From assembly GCF_013284245.2 (NCBI RefSeq), contig NZ_CP085876.1, positions 4,323,001 to 4,387,000 on the forward strand: 64,000 nt of DNA. Direction: 5' to 3'. The stretch comes from Brevibacillus sp. DP1.3A. GTDB taxonomy: Bacteria > Bacillota > Bacilli > Brevibacillales > Brevibacillaceae. The notes beneath the pieces were generated by a model. It was not told where the DNA came from and searched no databases. It saw only the letters and a program-made list of their open reading frames with translations. Both the position numbers and the translations under genes were made by a program. Below are positions 30,501 to 36,500 of the stretch, piece after piece. How positions within the stretch are numbered: the first letter of the stretch is position 1; the number at the start of each line of letters is the position of its first letter.

Positions 30501-33500
30501 CGAGAGCGAATTTCGTCTCGGTCTGGTCACTAACATCCGCCGTAGTCGAATAAGGGGAGGTGTTCATGTCACTATTTTTCAGATCCTGGTCAAACTCACC
30601 GAGATAGTTGAAGCTTATCTGTGGATCGACATAAGTCTCATTTGTCCGTCCCGATTTGTTGAGGTATCTCCACATGCCATAGCCGATTCCTTTATGTGGA
30701 ATACGTCGCAAGCCCTCTTTGGCACGTTTGATGTGTCTCGATACATTCGCCTCTTTGCCGATATCCAGCAACACGGGATATTGACTCGTAAACCAACCTA
30801 TCGTACGCGAAATATCAGTATCTGCTATAATGTCCTCGCGTCCATGTCCCTCCAGATTGATGAGGCTACGTTCTTTGCCTGTCCACGCATACAGCGTCAT
30901 ACCAAGAGCGGTCAGCAGTAAATCATTTACTTCCGTGTTGTACGCACGATGTGCCTTTTTCAGTAGCTGGCTTGTCTCTTCTTCCGTGAGCTTTACAGTT
31001 ACGACAGCCGTGTCGCGTATCGTCCATCTGCCATCATGTTCCAGATCCTCAGGTAGCGAGGCATAATCAGAAGCAACGGACTCATTCACGTGCTCCCAAT
31101 AAGCATATTCGCTCTCCATTGCCGGACTATCGGCGTAGGCAGCTAGTCGCTCAGACCAGATAAGGAAGGAATCCGTTTTGTCCGGCAGGTGAATAGGCTC
31201 ACTCTTCACAGCTTGTTCATACGCACTTGCGAGATCTTCGAACAGGATGCGCCACGATACGCCGTCCACTACTAAATGGTGAATCACGATCAGCAAATGA
31301 TCGCCATCGGCGCAGCGGAACATGCCAAGCTTCAGGAGCGGTCCTTCACTTAGACGAATGCTGCTTTGAATCTCTCTGGCTTTCTCTTCAATTGCCAGAC
31401 TGAGTGCTGCGCCGTCTAATGTGTCCGTGAAGTCCAACACCTCAAGACGATACAGCTCACCCTCTTGCATCCCCCTATTCCACGCTTCGTAGCTATGTTC
31501 CGTTTTATGGAACACCATCCGTAGGGCATCATGATGCTCTACCAGCTTTTTCAGCGCTCGACGAAGTGCCTGCTCATCGAAGCCCTGAGCGCGATGAAGC
31601 ATGACAGCCTGATTAAAGTGATGCGGCGCCACCAGATCCTGTTGGGCAAACCAATGCTGGATGGGCGTAAGTGTTACGCTTCCTGTAATTTCACCTTGGT
31701 CCGCCGCGTTTGTATCCACCAAACGAAGGTGCAAGGCAAGCTCAGCCACATTCGGATGCTTAAACAAGTCCTTCATGTCTAGCTTGTAGCCCGCTTGAAG
31801 TAGGCGCGAGGACACCTGAATTGCCTTGATCGAGTCACCGCCCAAATCAAAGAAATTATCCCGTAACCCAATTCTTTGCGTGCCCAGCACGGTTTGCCAT
31901 ACAAGTGCCACCGCCTGTTCGGCAGCAGTTCGGGGAGCTACATATTCATTTTTGCTCTGAGCGCCTTTGTCTGGTGCAGGCAAAGCCCTCCGGTCGATTT
32001 TGCCGTTTGGCGTCAGCGGCATGTGCGCCAGTTGCATCAAATAAGTAGGCACCATGTAGTTCGGTAGCTTCTCACCTAGCAACCCACGCAGTTCGCTTGC
32101 ACTTACTTCCCGTTTTGCCACATAGTACGCGATCAGTTGGTTCTGACCCTGTTCATCTACTCGTGCCAGCACAATCACTTCTTGTACATCTTCTACCTTT
32201 AAGATTTGCGCTTCGACTTCTCCTAACTCAATCCGGTATCCGCGGATTTTCACCTGATGATCGATCCGACCCAAATACTCAATGTTGCCGTCCGGCATCC
32301 ATCTCGCCAAGTCCCCGGTACGGTACATCCGTCCATAGCCTACTTCTCCGTTGGCAAACGGATTAGGCACAAATTTTTCATCTGTCAGCTCTGGGAGATT
32401 CCAATATCCACGCGCCAGACCCGGACCCGATACGCACAGCTCTCCTGCAATTCCCACAGGAGCTAGATGACCATGGGCATCCACCATGTATACCCGATGG
32501 TTTGACACGGGTCGTCCAATAGAAATGATCTCACCTGCTCTTGCGTCTTCCGATACTGGCCAGATCGAAGTGACTATCGAGTTTTCTGTTGGACCATACG
32601 CGTTGTAATACGCAACCCGGTCCTTCCACTTGTACACCAGCTCTGTCGAGGATGCCGAGCCACCTGTGAACAAGATGCGCAGATTCGACATGCGCTCTGG
32701 ATTTAGATATACCGCGTAGGTTGGCGGTAGCAACGCAATTGTAATTTGGTGTTCTGCCATATACTGCTCAAACCGCTCGTAGTTCAAAATTGTCTCCGAC
32801 GTTGGCAGATACAATGTCGCCCCGTAGAATAAGGCTTGGAACATTTCCCAGCAAGATGCATCAAATGAATAGTTGGCAAACATCAGTATATGATCGGCTA
32901 AGTCCATCTGCACTGCCTGATCCAAATGCGCTTTTAGGCTGCACAGTCCCTGATGCTCCAGCATTACACCTTTTGGCTGACCAGTTGTTCCTGACGTATA
33001 GATCACATACGCCAGATCGTTCGGACCAGACATCGACTCCAGATTTGAACCGTCCTCGTGATAGACCGATGGCTCCCTATCCAGCACTAGTAACTTACCT
33101 TTGAATGCTACTCTTTCCACGAGATGACATTGCGTGAGCAGCAGCTCCGCACCAGAGTCGTCCAGCATATAGCGGATACGCTCCTCCGGATAGGTCGGAT
33201 CAATCGGCACATATGCGCCACCCGCCTTTAAAATCGCAAAAATGCCTACGATCATATCGATCGACCGATCGGTCATGATGCCAACCAAACGGTCTTTCGT
33301 CACACCATGATTGCGCAGTGTACGCGCCAAACGGTTTGCCCGTTCGTTTAGCTCACGGTAGGTCAATTGCTCTCCCTCAAAGTAGAGCGCCACCTGCTGC
33401 GGTGTCTGCAAAGCTTGGGCTTCGAACAAGCCGTGAATCGTTTGTTCACGCGGATACTCCACTGCTGTATCGCCCCAAACACGAACGATTTGCGTGTACT

Positions 33501-36500
33501 CCTGCTCGGTTACGATATCCAGTTCACGTATGCGCATCTCTGGGTTCTCTGCTACCTGCTCCAGTAAACGCACCAGATGTCCCTGGATTTGCTCTACACT
33601 CTCGCGTTCAAACGCACTGGCATTATAGCCAAAGCTGATCTGGAGCGAATTTCCCGGCAGAACGATCAGGTTAAAATCATAGTTTGTCTGCTCTATCGAC
33701 TCAACATCGGTAATGCTGAAGCTGACTTCTTCACCAGCTACCTGCTCAATTTGCTCTCCCACCAGATAATTTTCAAACACCATGATATGGTTAATCAGAT
33801 CTTGCTTTGGCTCTGTCAACGCCTGAATCTCGTATAGGGGGAACGTGTCGTACACAGTGGAAGCCAACGCCTGTTGCTGCGTTCTTTGCATCAGCTCAGC
33901 AAAAGCTTCGTCCCCATCAGACTGAATGCGGATTGGAATGGTATTGATAAACAGACCAATCATACGCTCCACATTTGGAATGTCTGCCGGGCGTCCAGAA
34001 ACCACGCTACCAAACACCGCATCATTCGTTCCGTTATATTTTTGTAACAAAATTCCCCATACCGTCTGCATCAGTGTATTGACTGTAACCTGATAATGCT
34101 TGGCGATCCGCTCAAGCGTAGCAGTCAGGTCTGCACCCAGTTCGAAATCAAGATGCTCTGCCTGATAACCCAGTTTGCTCTGAATGTTCGCCTGTGGCAA
34201 GCGGGACGGTTCCTCATACCCTTTTAGGTAGGTACTCCAATAATCCGAAGCTTCCTGACGATCCTGTTGCTCCAACCACTCAATGTAGTGGCTGTACGGT
34301 GTTACAGGCGCCAGCTCAGGCTGCTTGTGGGCAAGGTGCGCAAAATAGCTCGTAAACACCTCATTGGTCACTAGTGATAAGCACCAGCCGTCCATCACAA
34401 TATGGTGGAAGCTCCAGACGAAGCGATAAGTTTCGTCGCTGGTACGCAAAATCGCTACACGCATTAAGGCATCTTTCGTTAGATCAAACCCTCTCTGCTT
34501 GTCCTTACGCACATATTCGAGGATATAATTGTTCTGCTCCTCTTCCTTCCGATCACGCAAATCCTCCACGTACAATTCACTTCGTTTATTTCGATACACC
34601 ACCTGAAGAGGTTTATCCTCCCAGCCGCTGTAGAAGTTGGTTCGCAGTACCGAATGTCGCTGTACCAGCAAATCCAAACTTTCCGCAAACGCAGGAATAT
34701 GAAACTGGCCTTTTAGATCAAAGGATGACTGTTCAAAATAGGCACCAGATTGCGAATCCATCAGGTTGTAAAACAGCATGCCCTTCTGCATTGGCGTTAG
34801 TGGGTAAATATTTTCCAATTCCCCAACTGAACGTGTTTGCTCCACAATGGTGTCCAACTGCTCCAGCGTTACATCCTTAAGCAGGACATCGCTTGGGGTT
34901 AGCTCAGTCCGATCCTGGGACACGCAATGACTGATAACCTCTAGCAAATTCTCCTTGAGCAGATGAGCCACATGCTCAATTGTATCTTTACGGAATGCAT
35001 TCTGGTTATACCGAATGTCCAGCTCCAGCCTACCCTCCGTTACCATCCCCCCCACATCAAGCGCGAATCTCATCTCGGTCTGGTCACTAACATCCAATGT
35101 GGTCGAATATGGGGAAGTGCTCATATCACTATTTTTCAGATCCTGGTCAAACTCACCGAGATAGTTGAAGTTTATCTGTGGATCGACATAAGTCTCATTT
35201 GTCCGTCCCGATTTGTTGAGGTATCTCCACATGCCATAGCCGATTCCTTTATGTGGAATACGTCGCAAGCCCTCTTTGGCACGTTTGATGTGTCTCGATA
35301 CATTCGCCTCTTTGCCGATATCCAGCAACACGGGATATTGACTCGTAAACCAACCTATCGTACGCGAAATATCAGTATCTGCTATAATGTCCTCGCGTCC
35401 ATGTCCCTCCAGATTGATGAGGCTACGTTCTTTGCCTGTCCACGCATACAGCGTCATACCAAGAGCGGTCAGCAGTAAATCATTTACTTCCGTGTTGTAC
35501 GCACGATGTGCCTTTTTCAGTAGCTGGCTTGTCTCTTCTTCCGTGAGCTTTACAGTTACGACAGCCGTGTCGCGTATCGTCCATCTGCCATCATGTTCCA
35601 GATCCTCAGGTAGCGAGGCATAATCAGAAGCAACGGACTCATTCACGTGCTCCCAATAAGCATATTCGCTCTCCATTGCCGGACTATCGGCGTAGGCAGC
35701 TAGTCGCTCAGACCAGATAAGGAAGGAATCCGTTTTGTCCGGCAGGTGAATAGGCTCACTCTTCACAGCTTGTTCATACGCACTTGCGAGATCTTCGAAC
35801 AGGATGCGCCACGATACGCCGTCCACTACTAAATGGTGAATCACGATCAGCAAATGATCGCCATCGGCGCAGCGGAACATGCCAAGCTTCAGGAGCGGTC
35901 CTTCACTTAGACGAATGCTGCTTTGAATCTCTCTGGCTTTCTCTTCAATTGCCAGACTGAGTGCTGCGCCGTCTAATGTGTCCGTGAAGTCCAACACCTC
36001 AAGACGATACAGCTCACCCTCTTGCATCCCCCTATTCCACGCTTCGTAGCTATGTTCCGTTTTATGGAACACCATCCGTAGGGCATCATGATGCTCTACC
36101 AGCTTTTTCAGCGCTCGACGAAGTGCCTGCTCATCGAAGCCCTGAGCACGATGAAGCATGACAGCCTGATTAAAGTGATGCGGCGCCACCAGATCCTGTT
36201 GGGCAAACCAATGCTGGATGGGCGTAAGTGCCACGCTTCCTGTAATTTCACCTTGGTCCGCCGCGTTTGTATCCACCAAACGAAGGTGCAAGGCAAGCTC
36301 AGCCACATTCGGATGCTTAAACAAGTCCTTCATGTCGAGCTTGTAGCCCGCTTGAAGTAGGCGTGAGGACACCTGAATTGCCTTGATCGAGTCACCGCCC
36401 AGATCAAAGAAATTATCCCGTAACCCAATTCTTTGCGTACCCAGCACAGTTTGCCATATAAGTGCCACAGCCTGTTCGGCAGCAGTTTGGGGAGCTACAT

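Noticed and set aside
30616..36149. Repeated blocks as a tandem repeat or mobile element
   Set aside because: The repeats follow NRPS domain borders and frame, so they are duplicated modules, not an insertion element or CRISPR.
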